Positions 10,647-19,035 of a stretch of 32,843 bases of DNA are shown one piece after another. Source of the stretch: CAYSPT01 sp964432985 (GTDB taxonomy: Bacteria > Muiribacteriota > CAYSPT01). Position numbers and translations under genes: made by a program. The stretch is taken from positions 1-32,843 of the forward strand of contig CAYSPT010000057.1 of the NCBI GenBank assembly GCA_964432985.1. The letters run 5' to 3'. The notes below the pieces were generated by a model. That model ran no database searches, was not told the origin of the DNA, and saw nothing but the letters and a program-made list of their open reading frames with translations. Position 1 is the first letter of the stretch; every line of letters starts with the position of its first letter.

Positions 10647-12716
10647 GTGAGAACAAAGATCCTGACCATCATGATGACGGACATCAAGGGATTCACCGAC
10701 AAAACCGCCCGCAAAACCCGCTCCGAGATGATGGCTATGCTGGACAAACACGAGGAGCTTATCCTGCCGGTACTCGAGTCTTTTGGAGGACGGCTGGTGA
10801 AGACCATCGGCGACGCCTTCCTGGTGACCTTCCTCAGCGCTACCGAAGCCGTTTTAAGCGGGGTGGCGGTGCAGGACAAGCTCGACGAGTACAACCGGGG
10901 AAAGTCGGAAAAGGACCGGATCGACATCCGTATCGCCATCAACTCCGGCGAGGTGACCGTCACCGACAACGATGTTTTTGGAGAGTCCGTCAACATTACC
11001 GCCCGCCTGGAGAGTATCGCCGAGGCGGGGGAGGTGTTTTTTACCGAGGCTGTCTACCTGGCGATGAACAAGCAGGAGGTCCCCTCGAGCGAGGTGGGGT
11101 ACCGGCAATTCAAGGGTATTCCGGAACAGATCAAGGTCTACAAGGTGCTCAAGGAGAAGAATATGGAACAGCGGGCACTGAGGGTGCTGATGATCGAAGA
11201 CAATCCGGATGACGCCCTGTTGATCCAGGTTAACCTGGCCGATCTGCAGACGGAGGAACCTCTGCTTCCCCATGTGGGACTGGTTCACGTTGAAGATTTG
11301 AAAGAGGGGCTGGAAGCCCTGGCCGGCGGCGGATTCGATCTGGTGCTGCTCGACCTTTCGCTTCCCGACAGCGAGGGTTTGGCGTCGGTAAAGACTATCT
11401 GCCGCCACGCCCCGCGGATGCCGGTGGTAGTCCTGACCGGACTGGCCGATCAGGAGCTGGCGCAAAAGGCACTGGCTTGCGGGGCCCAGGACTACCTGCT
11501 CAAGGGGCAGGTCCTGGGTGTGCTGCTGGTGCGGTCCATCCTCTATGCCATCGAGCGCAACCGGTTGCGGTTGAAGCTGGTAAAGTTCGACGAACTGAAG
11601 TCCAGCGAAGAGAGGCTTCGCATCAGCCAGGAACGGTACCGGCTGCTCTTCGAAGAGTCTCCCGTTTCTCTGTGGGAAGCTGATTTTTCCGCCGTGAAGA
11701 ACCGTCTGGACAGGATACTGGATTCGGGGCTTGTCGATATTGGCTCCTATTTCCGCACGCACCCCGAAACCGTTTCTGAATGTGCCGCTCTGGTAAGAAG
11801 TATCGATGTCAACAAGGCCACCCTCGAGTTGTACGGAGCAACCGGTAAAGATGAGCTGAAAATGAGCAGGAGTTTGTTTCTGGCCGATGAATCGTACCGG
11901 GTATTCGGCTGTGCACTGGGAAGCCTGGCCGCCGGCCGAACCGACTTCGCCGGCGAAGCCGTCACCCGGACGCTGGCCGGGGAAAAGAGAAACATATCAT
12001 TCGAGCTGAATGTCGCCCCACAGCACGAGACCACCTGGGGCCGGGTGCTCGTTTCGGTTGTGGATACAACGGAGCTCAAACAGCTGGAACGTACGGTGCT
12101 CGAAATAAGCGATCGGGAAAAGCAGCGTATCGGCCGGGATCTCCACGACGGATTGGGGCAGCAGATTACCGGGATGATCTATATGGCTAAAGCGCTGGAA
12201 ACCAGCCTGACGGACGGAAAGACTGTCGAATTGTCCGGGATCACCCGGCTGGCCGAACTGGGAAAGCAAGCCCTGGATATAGCCCGGAACCTGATCGAAG
12301 GACTGTGCCCGGTTGACATAGACGAAAGAGGTTTGATCACCGCGCTGGACAAGCTTGCCGCCCTGACCGAACATACTTGCGGAATTACATGTCGTTTTCA
12401 CAGCGAAGAGGAAATCCTGGATTTGGACCGGGGTATGGCGATACATCTGTACCGTATCGCGCAGGAAGCGGTCACCAACGCCGTCAAACATGGTTGCTGC
12501 AAGCTTATCGAGATCGAAATGTCCGTCAAACAGGGCCAGGCGCACCTGTCGGTGCGGGATGATGGCATGGGGTTTACGCCCGGTGAGGAGCAGAAAGGCG
12601 AAGGAATGGGAATCCGCATCATGCAGTACCGTGCCGGTATGATAGACGCATTTCTCGATGTCAACTCCGAGCCGGGAAACGGAACGGTCGTCGGCTGCAG
12701 TCTCCCGTTATCCTGA
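10647..12716 (+). CDS. Class III nucleotide cyclase / receiver / PAS-like / NarX-type histidine kinase fusion
   Basis: This is a 689-residue cytoplasmic signalling protein starting at GTG with AAAGGAG nine bases upstream. Residues 1-170 are a class III cyclase domain. Metal-binding Asp12 and Asp56, adenine-selecting Lys52 and Asp109, and transition-state Asn116 and Arg120 (in VNITARL) are all present, so it should make cAMP. Residues 178-300 are a receiver domain with acidic IEDNPDD and phospho-acceptor Asp236 (LLDLSLPD). A coiled segment and a PAS-like region follow (about 325-480). Next is a HisKA_3 dimerisation helix with His500 in GRDLHDGLGQQ, then a HATPase domain with DDGMGF and GMGIRIMQYRA boxes. 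There are no membrane segments, so input is internal or through the receiver. No response regulator is adjacent. It converges on the cNMP-domain/hemerythrin gene at 12759, which could respond to its product, though that link is inferred. Confidence 0.9.
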   Translation: MRTKILTIMMTDIKGFTDKTARKTRSEMMAMLDKHEELILPVLESFGGRLVKTIGDAFLVTFLSATEAVLSGVAVQDKLDEYNRGKSEKDRIDIRIAINSGEVTVTDNDVFGESVNITARLESIAEAGEVFFTEAVYLAMNKQEVPSSEVGYRQFKGIPEQIKVYKVLKEKNMEQRALRVLMIEDNPDDALLIQVNLADLQTEEPLLPHVGLVHVEDLKEGLEALAGGGFDLVLLDLSLPDSEGLASVKTICRHAPRMPVVVLTGLADQELAQKALACGAQDYLLKGQVLGVLLVRSILYAIERNRLRLKLVKFDELKSSEERLRISQERYRLLFEESPVSLWEADFSAVKNRLDRILDSGLVDIGSYFRTHPETVSECAALVRSIDVNKATLELYGATGKDELKMSRSLFLADESYRVFGCALGSLAAGRTDFAGEAVTRTLAGEKRNISFELNVAPQHETTWGRVLVSVVDTTELKQLERTVLEISDREKQRIGRDLHDGLGQQITGMIYMAKALETSLTDGKTVELSGITRLAELGKQALDIARNLIEGLCPVDIDERGLITALDKLAALTEHTCGITCRFHSEEEILDLDRGMAIHLYRIAQEAVTNAVKHGCCKLIEIEMSVKQGQAHLSVRDDGMGFTPGEEQKGEGMGIRIMQYRAGMIDAFLDVNSEPGNGTVVGCSLPLS

Positions 12717-12758
12717 TCATTCTAAAAACCAGCCGGACTTTGTTTTGCAGCTATCCCT

Positions 12759-15404
12759 TTATATGACACCTTTTCTGTTGAGAAACCGGCCCAGCGCCCG
12801 GTCCTGGATGAGGATGTGCTCGGTCATCCAGTCTTTCAAGAAAGCCAGGGCGCTCTCCTTGGGGATGGGTTTGCTGCCTTCCAGCTTCTTCTGAAGGTTC
12901 ATGACTGTGTTGAGAAGCTCCTGGTGTTTCTTTTTGTGTACATCGTACCCGGGGTACTGGTGTTGGTCCATTAAGCCTTCTTCTTCGGTGTAATGGAACC
13001 TGACATATTCGACCATGAACTCCAGCGAGGCCAGCACGTCGTCTTTAGGTGCGCCGAATTTCAGCGTTTCGTACAGCCCGTCCGTCCGTTCGAATATCTG
13101 CCGGTGCTGCAGGTCGATGCTCCGGACATTGATGCTGAAGTCCGGGCGCCAGAAGAACTCGGGCAGATCGATCAGTCCCGGATCGAGAATCGATCCTCTT
13201 CTCTTCTCGAAGGTTTCAAACAACTTCCAGCGGATGACCGGGATATCACGCAGCGCCGGTCCCGGTATCCGGCACAGGTCTGTGTCCTGGATGGCCCGGA
13301 AGTTGAACAGCCCCGGCAGTTCGAACAAAACGCTTTCCTCACCGAAGAAATCACCTGCGCCGAGGTCCTCCAGTTTGTGTTCCTGGTAATACCGTTGAAC
13401 TCCGCCCCGTTTAATGACGTAGACGGCGGGTTGAGCCGGCGGCGAAAATTCATCCCCTTTCTGGTAGTTGAGCCATTCCATGGACCTGGCAATGGAGTTC
13501 TGGACCGGGGATGAAATGGCGTCACCGAACAGCCAGGTGCCTTGCAGAAAATCCTGATTGTCCCTGAGGTGCTCGATATCGTCGAAAAGCTTGTATTCTT
13601 TCACCAGCTGGCGGTACAGACTGGTGGAGAAACGCAGAGCCTGCACGCAGCCGTCGGCGCGGCAGGTGGCGATAGGCGCCGAATCCGTCAACCCGCTCAA
13701 GTCACCCACAAACGAGCCTGCCGGGAGAAACCGGCGGACCCGGGAATCGTCCTCAACATTTTCAATGTTAACTATTTCTACGTTTCCGGACAGGATAAGG
13801 TACATGTCCGTGTGAGGACGGTCTTTCTGCAGGATGATCTTTCCCGGCTCGAAAGTGACCACCTGGTTGTTCAACAGGCCATTCAGACCGGAAGCGTCCA
13901 CGGTGGGAAAGTAGGACCGCAGGTAGCCCGCCGCGCTCTGCCTGATGTAATCCCGGTAGGTGGGAATCAGCACCTCCGCTTCTCCGAACGGAGCATCGGC
14001 GCCGACCTCCTTTTCCTGCTCGGTCAACGGGCGCGGAACATGGGTCAACAGTATCTTCCCGGAAGGATCGTCGCGGAAATCCTCAGCCACGCCGTGGATG
14101 AATCCTCCGCCGATATCTACCTTCTTCAGGTCAGCTCCGGCCAGGTAGACACGCTTGACCTGCTGGAAGAAGTCCCGGGTGATTCCGGGGCTCGCGGGGT
14201 CGTCGGTGATCATGCGCTCCAGGGCTTCCAGGGCGATGATGTCTTCGTAATGGGCATAGGTGTGATAGCCGTCGTTCCAGCGCGTGCGGAAGATGAATAT
14301 GTTGGTCTCCACCGGGTGCGGGGAGAGAAGCGGCATCACCTCCAGCCCGTCGATGGCGTTCCAGGTGTCAAACTCCAGGTCGTTGACGTCGAAATAGTCG
14401 AAGAAATTCTTTTCGTCCATGGACAACAGGGCCCCGATCTTCCGGGTGACCGCCGCGCGCACCAGCGGCGTGGCGAAGTACTTGATCCGGCGGTCGGTCT
14501 GTATCAGGGCCGGTATGCCGGCGAAGTGGTCGTCATGGGAGTGGGTGTGGAAGATCCCTTCAATCTCGTTGACGCTGATTCCCAGGGCCCGGAGGCTGTG
14601 CATGAAGCTGGGGCCGGCATCCACCAGGTAGATCTTGCCCTGGAACACCAGGACGCTGGAGACGCACTGACGGCTGGTGTCCCATCCGTCGCCTTCTCCC
14701 GAATGCACCACGGAGAAGTGCTCCCTTTCAACCGTGGAACAGTCCAGCGGAAACGGCAGCTCGTACTGCTGCCCCGGAGCCAGGTTCAAATCCACAGTGA
14801 CCCGCTCATCCTCGTATGCGAACTCGAACACGTTCATCCGGAGGCGGCGGATGGTGACGCCGCCGGTTATTTCCGCGGGGCCGTCGCCCACGATCACCGT
14901 GTCGAGAAGCTGGTCGGTGGTGCGAATCCTGCCGAAAGCGAATTTCAGTTTCATCCGCATCAGGTCGCGGGCCTGCCCGGGGGCAATACCCGCCTTTTCT
15001 ATCTCTTTCTGGCTGATCAGGCCGTAGTTTCCCCGGAGGATGTACTGCATCTGTGCTTCCACCTGGCTTTTCGATCCGATAAGGAGGGGCTTCGCCCCTG
15101 TGTTGTTGGGATGATTGGGAAGGATCAGGCCCTGGCGGTACAGCATCTGGAGCAGGGGGAATTCCGACAGGTTGGAAAAACTGCCGTTCTGCACCAGCAC
15201 GTCGGAAAGCAGGATGGCGTTGGGACCGGTTTCACTGGGGACACCGTCCACCGTGGCAGGAGCGATAAGTCCGCCCTTCATCATGAACTTGACGCTGTCC
15301 GCCGGGCAGGCGCACAACACGTAAAGCTGCGCTTCTGGAACCTCCACCCAGTGTATTCCCGTGCTTATTTTTCTCGTGTTGATTCGGGGAAGGGAGGTAC
15401 TCAC
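12759..15404 (-). CDS. Metallo-beta-lactamase / two cNMP-binding-type domains / hemerythrin multidomain protein
   Basis: This is an 881-residue protein when started at the GTG at 15404, whose GTGA overlaps the DUF35 stop and implies translational coupling; a GTG at 15416 would add four residues. Residues 1-200 are unassigned. A metallo-beta-lactamase core follows with HTHSHDDH at 286-293. Two cyclic-nucleotide-binding-type beta-rolls lie at about 530-640 and 650-755. The first has lost the phosphate-binding FGE and Arg (it reads FVGDLSGL), and the second keeps FFGEES but lacks the usual Arg, so cNMP binding is doubtful or altered. The C-terminus is a complete bacteriohemerythrin with all seven iron ligands: His767, His804, Glu808, His823, His827, His863 and Asp868. 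This should hold a di-iron, O2-binding centre. The layout suggests an oxygen- or redox-gated hydrolase in the acyl-CoA operon. The substrate is unknown. Confidence 0.85.
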   Translation of the reverse strand: MSTSLPRINTRKISTGIHWVEVPEAQLYVLCACPADSVKFMMKGGLIAPATVDGVPSETGPNAILLSDVLVQNGSFSNLSEFPLLQMLYRQGLILPNHPNNTGAKPLLIGSKSQVEAQMQYILRGNYGLISQKEIEKAGIAPGQARDLMRMKLKFAFGRIRTTDQLLDTVIVGDGPAEITGGVTIRRLRMNVFEFAYEDERVTVDLNLAPGQQYELPFPLDCSTVEREHFSVVHSGEGDGWDTSRQCVSSVLVFQGKIYLVDAGPSFMHSLRALGISVNEIEGIFHTHSHDDHFAGIPALIQTDRRIKYFATPLVRAAVTRKIGALLSMDEKNFFDYFDVNDLEFDTWNAIDGLEVMPLLSPHPVETNIFIFRTRWNDGYHTYAHYEDIIALEALERMITDDPASPGITRDFFQQVKRVYLAGADLKKVDIGGGFIHGVAEDFRDDPSGKILLTHVPRPLTEQEKEVGADAPFGEAEVLIPTYRDYIRQSAAGYLRSYFPTVDASGLNGLLNNQVVTFEPGKIILQKDRPHTDMYLILSGNVEIVNIENVEDDSRVRRFLPAGSFVGDLSGLTDSAPIATCRADGCVQALRFSTSLYRQLVKEYKLFDDIEHLRDNQDFLQGTWLFGDAISSPVQNSIARSMEWLNYQKGDEFSPPAQPAVYVIKRGGVQRYYQEHKLEDLGAGDFFGEESVLFELPGLFNFRAIQDTDLCRIPGPALRDIPVIRWKLFETFEKRRGSILDPGLIDLPEFFWRPDFSINVRSIDLQHRQIFERTDGLYETLKFGAPKDDVLASLEFMVEYVRFHYTEEEGLMDQHQYPGYDVHKKKHQELLNTVMNLQKKLEGSKPIPKESALAFLKDWMTEHILIQDRALGRFLNRKGVI

Positions 15405-15787
15405 ACCAGCACGCACTTATACCCGTAGCACTTGATGCCGTCTTCGCCTTCCTCCCGTATCTTGCGGAACACCACCTTGACTTTTTGACCGATAGACAGC
15501 TCCTCGTCGTAGTTATCTATCTGAGCGGTAATACTCACCCCGTCCATGAGTTTCACGATCCCCATGGCGTAAGGTGCTTCACGTGTAAACTGGGTGGGTG
15601 CAACATGGATGACCGTGTAGGAGACAATCTCTCCTTCATCGGGGAGGTTGACTGGTTTAAACTCACGGCTTTTGCACACGCAGCACACCAGCCGGGGGGG
15701 GAAGAAAATCTTCCCGCAGCTCGCGCACTCTTTTGCCTCCAGCCGGTACCGTTGGGGGATTTCACGCCAGTATCGAGCTTCAGCCAT
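15401..15787 (-). CDS. DUF35 zinc-ribbon/OB-fold acyl-CoA-binding protein, thiolase partner
   Basis: A 128-residue protein. The N-terminal rubredoxin-like zinc ribbon has Cys21, Cys24, Cys35 and Cys38 (CASC and CVC type pairs). An OB fold follows (about 45-125) with the family's GEIVSYTVIHVAPTQF and PYAMGIVKL stretches. In archaea this family scaffolds a thiolase/HMG-CoA synthase complex and passes CoA intermediates between the active sites. The start ATG abuts the thiolase stop, with GGAGGTGGAG immediately upstream, so the two are translated together. Its stop overlaps the GTG start of the metallo-beta-lactamase/hemerythrin gene. Length and domain order are normal for the family. Confidence 0.9.
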   Translation of the reverse strand: MAEARYWREIPQRYRLEAKECASCGKIFFPPRLVCCVCKSREFKPVNLPDEGEIVSYTVIHVAPTQFTREAPYAMGIVKLMDGVSITAQIDNYDEELSIGQKVKVVFRKIREEGEDGIKCYGYKCVLV

Positions 15788-16942
15788 TTACTCCACCTCC
15801 AATATGTGCACCACCGACGAGCCGCCGGTCCCGCCCATGTTCTGGGCCAGGCCGCGGCGACAGTTTGCCACCTGCCGTTCACCGGCGTCCTGCCTTAGCT
15901 GCTTGACGATTTCTACCACCTGTCCGATTCCTGTGGCTCCCACCGGGTGACCCTTGGACTTCAAGCCGCCGCTGGGGTTGATCGGGATTTTCCCACCCAG
16001 GCTGGTGTCGCCGTTCTCCACCGCTTTACCACCGGCACCTTTTTCGAAAAATCCCAGGTCCTCGGTGATGATGATTTCGGCGATGGTGAAGCAGTCGTGC
16101 ACTTCGGCTATGTCGATGTCGCCCGCGGTAACTCCTGCCATCCGGTACGCTTCCGCCGCCGCCTTCTGAACCGCCTTCATGGTGGTGAGATCGTCCCGCG
16201 AGTGAAGCGCGATGGTGTCGGTTCCGCAGCCCGTCCCGGTCACCTTGACCGGCCGGCCGGTGAATTTGCTGATCATATCCAGGGGGCACAGGATGGCGCA
16301 GGCGGCCCCGTCGGTAATCGGAGAGCAGTCCAGTATATGAATGGGATCGGCTATCATGACCGAACTCAGCACCTGCTCCACGGTGATACGGTTGCGGTAC
16401 TGGGCGTTGGGATTGTTGGACCCGTTTTGGTGGTTCTTCACCGCCACCATGGCCATCTGTTCCCGGGTAGTCCCGTACTGGTGCATGTGACGGCGTGCCA
16501 TCAGGGCATACAGTCCCGGGAAGGTTATGCCGTTGTAGGCCTCGTACTCCTGGTCACTTGCGGTTGACAGGGCGTAGGTGGCGTCTCCGGTTGACACGTC
16601 GGTCATCTTCTCCACGCCGCCGGCCAGGACGATGTCGCTCATTCCCGAGGCCACTTCGATGAAGGCCTGCCTGAACGCCATTCCTCCCGAAGCGCACGCC
16701 GACTCCACCCGGACCGCCGGGATGGGCGCCACTCCCAGGTAATCGGCCAGCAGCGACGACAGGTGTTCCTGCCCGGCGAACAACCCGCTGCTCATACAGC
16801 CGATGTACATCGAGTCAATACGGTCGACCCCGGCATCATCCACCGCCAGCAGCGCCGCTTCCACAAAAACATCCCGCAGCGACTTGCGCCACAACTCCCC
16901 CCACTTGTTTATACCAACTCCTATAACAGCTACGTCTCTCAT
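15788..16942 (-). CDS. Archaeal/SCP-x-type thiolase (acetyl-CoA C-acetyltransferase)
   Basis: A 384-residue thiolase-fold enzyme. Acyl-accepting Cys83 sits in VESACASGG, His282 in AEVHDCF and His332 in SKGHPVGATG. The fourth usual motif is NMGGTGG rather than a Cys-containing CxG, which is the pattern of the SCP-x/archaeal branch that works with DUF35 proteins. The expected reaction is reversible Claisen condensation of acetyl-CoA or other acyl-CoA units. It lies between HMG-CoA synthase (65-bp gap) and DUF35 (no gap), matching the conserved archaeal gene set. AAGGTGA lies about eight bases before the ATG. The physiological direction, synthesis or beta-ketoacyl cleavage, cannot be read from sequence. 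Confidence 0.92.
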   Translation of the reverse strand: MRDVAVIGVGINKWGELWRKSLRDVFVEAALLAVDDAGVDRIDSMYIGCMSSGLFAGQEHLSSLLADYLGVAPIPAVRVESACASGGMAFRQAFIEVASGMSDIVLAGGVEKMTDVSTGDATYALSTASDQEYEAYNGITFPGLYALMARRHMHQYGTTREQMAMVAVKNHQNGSNNPNAQYRNRITVEQVLSSVMIADPIHILDCSPITDGAACAILCPLDMISKFTGRPVKVTGTGCGTDTIALHSRDDLTTMKAVQKAAAEAYRMAGVTAGDIDIAEVHDCFTIAEIIITEDLGFFEKGAGGKAVENGDTSLGGKIPINPSGGLKSKGHPVGATGIGQVVEIVKQLRQDAGERQVANCRRGLAQNMGGTGGSSVVHILEVE

Positions 16943-16950
16943 AACTGTAT

Positions 16951-17002
16951 CACCTTAGCTTTCCGTGCTTCCTTACCACTATCCTTACCACCTTAGCTTT
17001 CC
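16951..17002. repeat. 14-bp direct repeat in the HMG-CoA synthase/thiolase spacer
   Basis: CACCTTAGCTTTCC occurs at 16951-16964 and again at 16989-17002. The right copy lies just before the synthase stop and the left copy contains the thiolase ribosome site (AAGGTG on the coding strand). It looks like a local duplication of the ribosome-binding region. Confidence 0.7.
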
Positions 17003-17006
17003 ACAT

Positions 17007-18047
17007 TTACATCCTGATCTTTTCTCTGAACTTGGCATAGGTTCCGTAATCGATATACGTTTTGTTCGCAAGCAGGGCGCGCAGTTTCGGTGCTCTGTTC
17101 CTCGTCTCGTATATCTCGTCCCGGACGGTGAAAATGAAAGCGTCGGAGCCTGCCCCCGAACCGTAGGAGACCATCAGGATCCGGTGCCCCGGTTTGGCAA
17201 TGTCCAGGGTGGCGGCCAGGCCCATGGGAGAAGAGCCCGAATAGGTGTTTCCCAGTATGGGAACGACCCATCCCGGCTTTACCTTGTTTTTCGGGAAACC
17301 CAACATCTTGGCCGCCTTCATGGGGAATTTTCCGTTGGGCATGTGGAAGACGGCGTAATCGATATCGTCAACCCTGAGCGAGTTCTGATCCATGATCGTG
17401 CGGGCTGCGCTGGTCACGTGCCTGAAGTATGCCTCTTCGCCGGTGAACCGCCCGGCGTGGCGGGGGTAGAAGGCGTGCTCACGGCGCCAGAAATCCGGGG
17501 TGTCGGTGGCGTAGGAGTAGGTGGCGTCCACTGAAGCGATGATGTTCTTTTTGCCGAATATGTACGCTGCCCCGCCGGCGGAAGCGGAATACTCCAGAGC
17601 GTCACCCGGGGCTCCCTGGGAGGTGTCGGCCCCCACCGCCATGGCGTACTTCATCAGGCCGCTTTTCACCAGCCCGATACAGACGAACATGGCCTCGCTG
17701 CCGGCCTTGCAGGCGAACTCGTAATCGGCGGTGTGAAAATCGGGGTGCGCCCCGATAGCCTCGGCCAGGGTGACCCCGGACGGTTTCACCGCGTAGGGGT
17801 GTGACTCGGAGCCGATGTAGATGGCGCCGATTTTCTGGGGATCGATCTGAGCTCGTTTCAGCGCCCACCGGGCGGCTTCCACCGAGATAGTTATAGTGTC
17901 CTCGGAGGGCGAGGGAACGGATTTCTCCTGAAGCATCAGACCCTTTTTGTACGCTTCTGCATCGTGCCCCCATACCCTGGCGATTTCCTCTACCTTGATG
18001 CGGTATCGGGGGGCATACGCGCCATATCCAACAATTCCTACAGTCAT
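17007..18047 (-). CDS. Archaeal-type hydroxymethylglutaryl-CoA synthase family protein
   Basis: A 346-residue protein, the length of archaeal HMG-CoA synthases and shorter than eukaryotic or Gram-positive MvaS. The catalytic triad is visible: Glu81 in GSESHPYA, nucleophile Cys113 in YEFACKAGSE and His235 in VFHMPNGKFP. The expected reaction is acetyl-CoA plus acetoacetyl-CoA to HMG-CoA, with acetoacetyl-CoA handed over by the adjacent thiolase/DUF35 pair. The ATG has GGAGGTGGA seven bases upstream. It is the first gene of the operon, behind a strong promoter at 18155-18183. No HMG-CoA reductase, mevalonate kinase or HMG-CoA lyase is in the window, so mevalonate synthesis, ketone formation or another condensation all remain possible. 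Confidence 0.92.
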   Translation of the reverse strand: MTVGIVGYGAYAPRYRIKVEEIARVWGHDAEAYKKGLMLQEKSVPSPSEDTITISVEAARWALKRAQIDPQKIGAIYIGSESHPYAVKPSGVTLAEAIGAHPDFHTADYEFACKAGSEAMFVCIGLVKSGLMKYAMAVGADTSQGAPGDALEYSASAGGAAYIFGKKNIIASVDATYSYATDTPDFWRREHAFYPRHAGRFTGEEAYFRHVTSAARTIMDQNSLRVDDIDYAVFHMPNGKFPMKAAKMLGFPKNKVKPGWVVPILGNTYSGSSPMGLAATLDIAKPGHRILMVSYGSGAGSDAFIFTVRDEIYETRNRAPKLRALLANKTYIDYGTYAKFREKIRM

Positions 18048-18104
18048 TATTCCACCTCCAGGCGTGAGCCGGATAATATAGCAAAAAAAAACACATACCG
18101 ATTG

Positions 18105-18134
18105 TTAACCCGGCAACTGCAAGGTACGGGTTAA
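18105..18134. promoter_or_regulatory. Dyad in the leader of the HMG-CoA synthase operon (possible operator)
   Basis: TTAACCCG (18105-18112) and CGGGTTAA (18127-18134) form a perfect 8-bp inverted repeat around a 14-bp centre. It lies downstream of the -10 of the minus-strand promoter, where a repressor would block transcription or an RNA hairpin could form. A run of 9 T follows on the transcript strand about 15 bp further on, too far for a standard terminator. The regulator is unknown. Confidence 0.5.
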
Positions 18135-18154
18135 TTTCAAAAAAGCACATTGAT

Positions 18155-18183
18155 ATTATAGCAATGCCTCCCACCCCAGTCAA
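18155..18183 (-). promoter_or_regulatory. Sigma70-like promoter of the HMG-CoA synthase/thiolase operon
   Basis: On the minus strand TTGACT (18183-18178), a 17-bp spacer and TATAAT (18160-18155) make a near-consensus promoter 108 bp upstream of the synthase ATG. It is divergent from the nitroreductase promoter region, so the 322-bp space 18048-18369 carries control sites for both directions. Confidence 0.7.
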
Positions 18184-18223
18184 AGCGCATAAAGCCATAA
18201 CCCTGTTTCAATATTCGAAACAA

Positions 18224-18279
18224 CCTGTGAACAGGCATACACTCTATAAAACAACCGTTGTAAATATTACAACAGTTGT
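18224..18279 (+). promoter_or_regulatory. Two operator-like dyads flanking a -10 box before the nitroreductase
   Basis: CCTGT-GA-ACAGG lies at 18224-18235, about where a -35 box would be. TATAAA (18245-18250) is a plausible -10. Immediately after it, 18251-18279 is a near-perfect 29-bp palindrome: ACAAC, TTGTAA, ATA, TTACAA, GTTGT, broken only by CG/CA. The placement over the transcription start suggests repression of the nitroreductase gene, perhaps by a redox- or metal-responsive dimer. The protein is not identifiable from the site. Confidence 0.5.
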
Positions 18280-18369
18280 GTTCAACAGGGTATATCCGGC
18301 CCATGATGGTCCGTCCCTTCATGGTGAAGCACAGGATTTGATATCATGCCATTGGGAGGAGTAAGTATT

Positions 18370-19035
18370 ATGGACTTAACCGATGCCGTCAACGAACGCA
18401 TAAGTATCAGGGCTTTCAAACCGGATCCGGTTTCCCTAAACGTGCTGGAAGAGATCCTGGCGGGAGCTCTGCGGGCGCCGTCGTGGGGGAATACCCAGCC
18501 GTGGTATTTCGCGGCTGTGGGAGGAGAGACGCTCACGACCATCCTGAGCAAAACGTCTGAACGGGTTGCCGGCGGGGTGCCTCCGCAGCCGGAAATTCCG
18601 TTCCCCTCTAACTGGACCGCCGCGCAGAAACAGCGGTATAAACAGGTCGGGATTTCGCTGTTCCAGGCGCTTGGCATCGGGCGTGAAGATAAGGAAAAAA
18701 AAGACGAGTATTTCGAGAGCATGCGCAACCTGTTCGGCGCTCCCCGCCTGATCTACGCCTGTACTAACCGGCCCTGCAGCCCGTATAACCTGCTCGACGT
18801 CGGTGCTATTCTCCAGACCATCGCCCTGCTGGCGGCGGACAGGGGCCTGGGGACCTGCCTGCTTTCCAAGTCGGTGCTCTATCCGGATATCATAAGGGAG
18901 CACGTGGACATACCTGAAGACCGGACCATAGTAGTTGGGATGGCTGTGGGGTACCCCGTTGAGGACCACCCTGCCAACACGTTCCGCAGCACCCGCGGCA
19001 ATCTGGATGAATTCGTGACCTGGACAGATGTTTGA
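18370..19035 (+). CDS. Nitroreductase-family FMN oxidoreductase
   Basis: A 221-residue protein. The ATG at 18370 is preferred over one at 18346 because GGGAGGAG lies eight bases before it. Family motifs are SIRAF near the N-terminus (FMN phosphate binding), APSWGNTQPWYF at about 37-48, and GLGTCLLSKS and VVGMAVGYP in the C-terminal half. Members reduce nitroaromatics, quinones or flavins with NAD(P)H, or act in enone or halogen reduction; the substrate here is open. It stands alone on the plus strand between two minus-strand operons and likely has its own regulated promoter. Its last 12 residues plus stop are repeated twice downstream, so the present C-terminus may be one of three competing gene ends. 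Confidence 0.88.
   Translation: MDLTDAVNERISIRAFKPDPVSLNVLEEILAGALRAPSWGNTQPWYFAAVGGETLTTILSKTSERVAGGVPPQPEIPFPSNWTAAQKQRYKQVGISLFQALGIGREDKEKKDEYFESMRNLFGAPRLIYACTNRPCSPYNLLDVGAILQTIALLAADRGLGTCLLSKSVLYPDIIREHVDIPEDRTIVVGMAVGYPVEDHPANTFRSTRGNLDEFVTWTDV

Noticed and set aside
13542..15428. 628-codon open frame antisense to the metallo-beta-lactamase/hemerythrin gene
   Set aside because: It encodes no recognisable motif, is His/Gln/Val-rich as expected from the reverse of a coding frame, and lies fully over a well-supported gene.
18102..18137. BirA-like operator (TTGTTAACC half-site)
   Set aside because: The left half matches, but the right half is imperfect, the spacer is 18 bp and the operon has no biotin genes.
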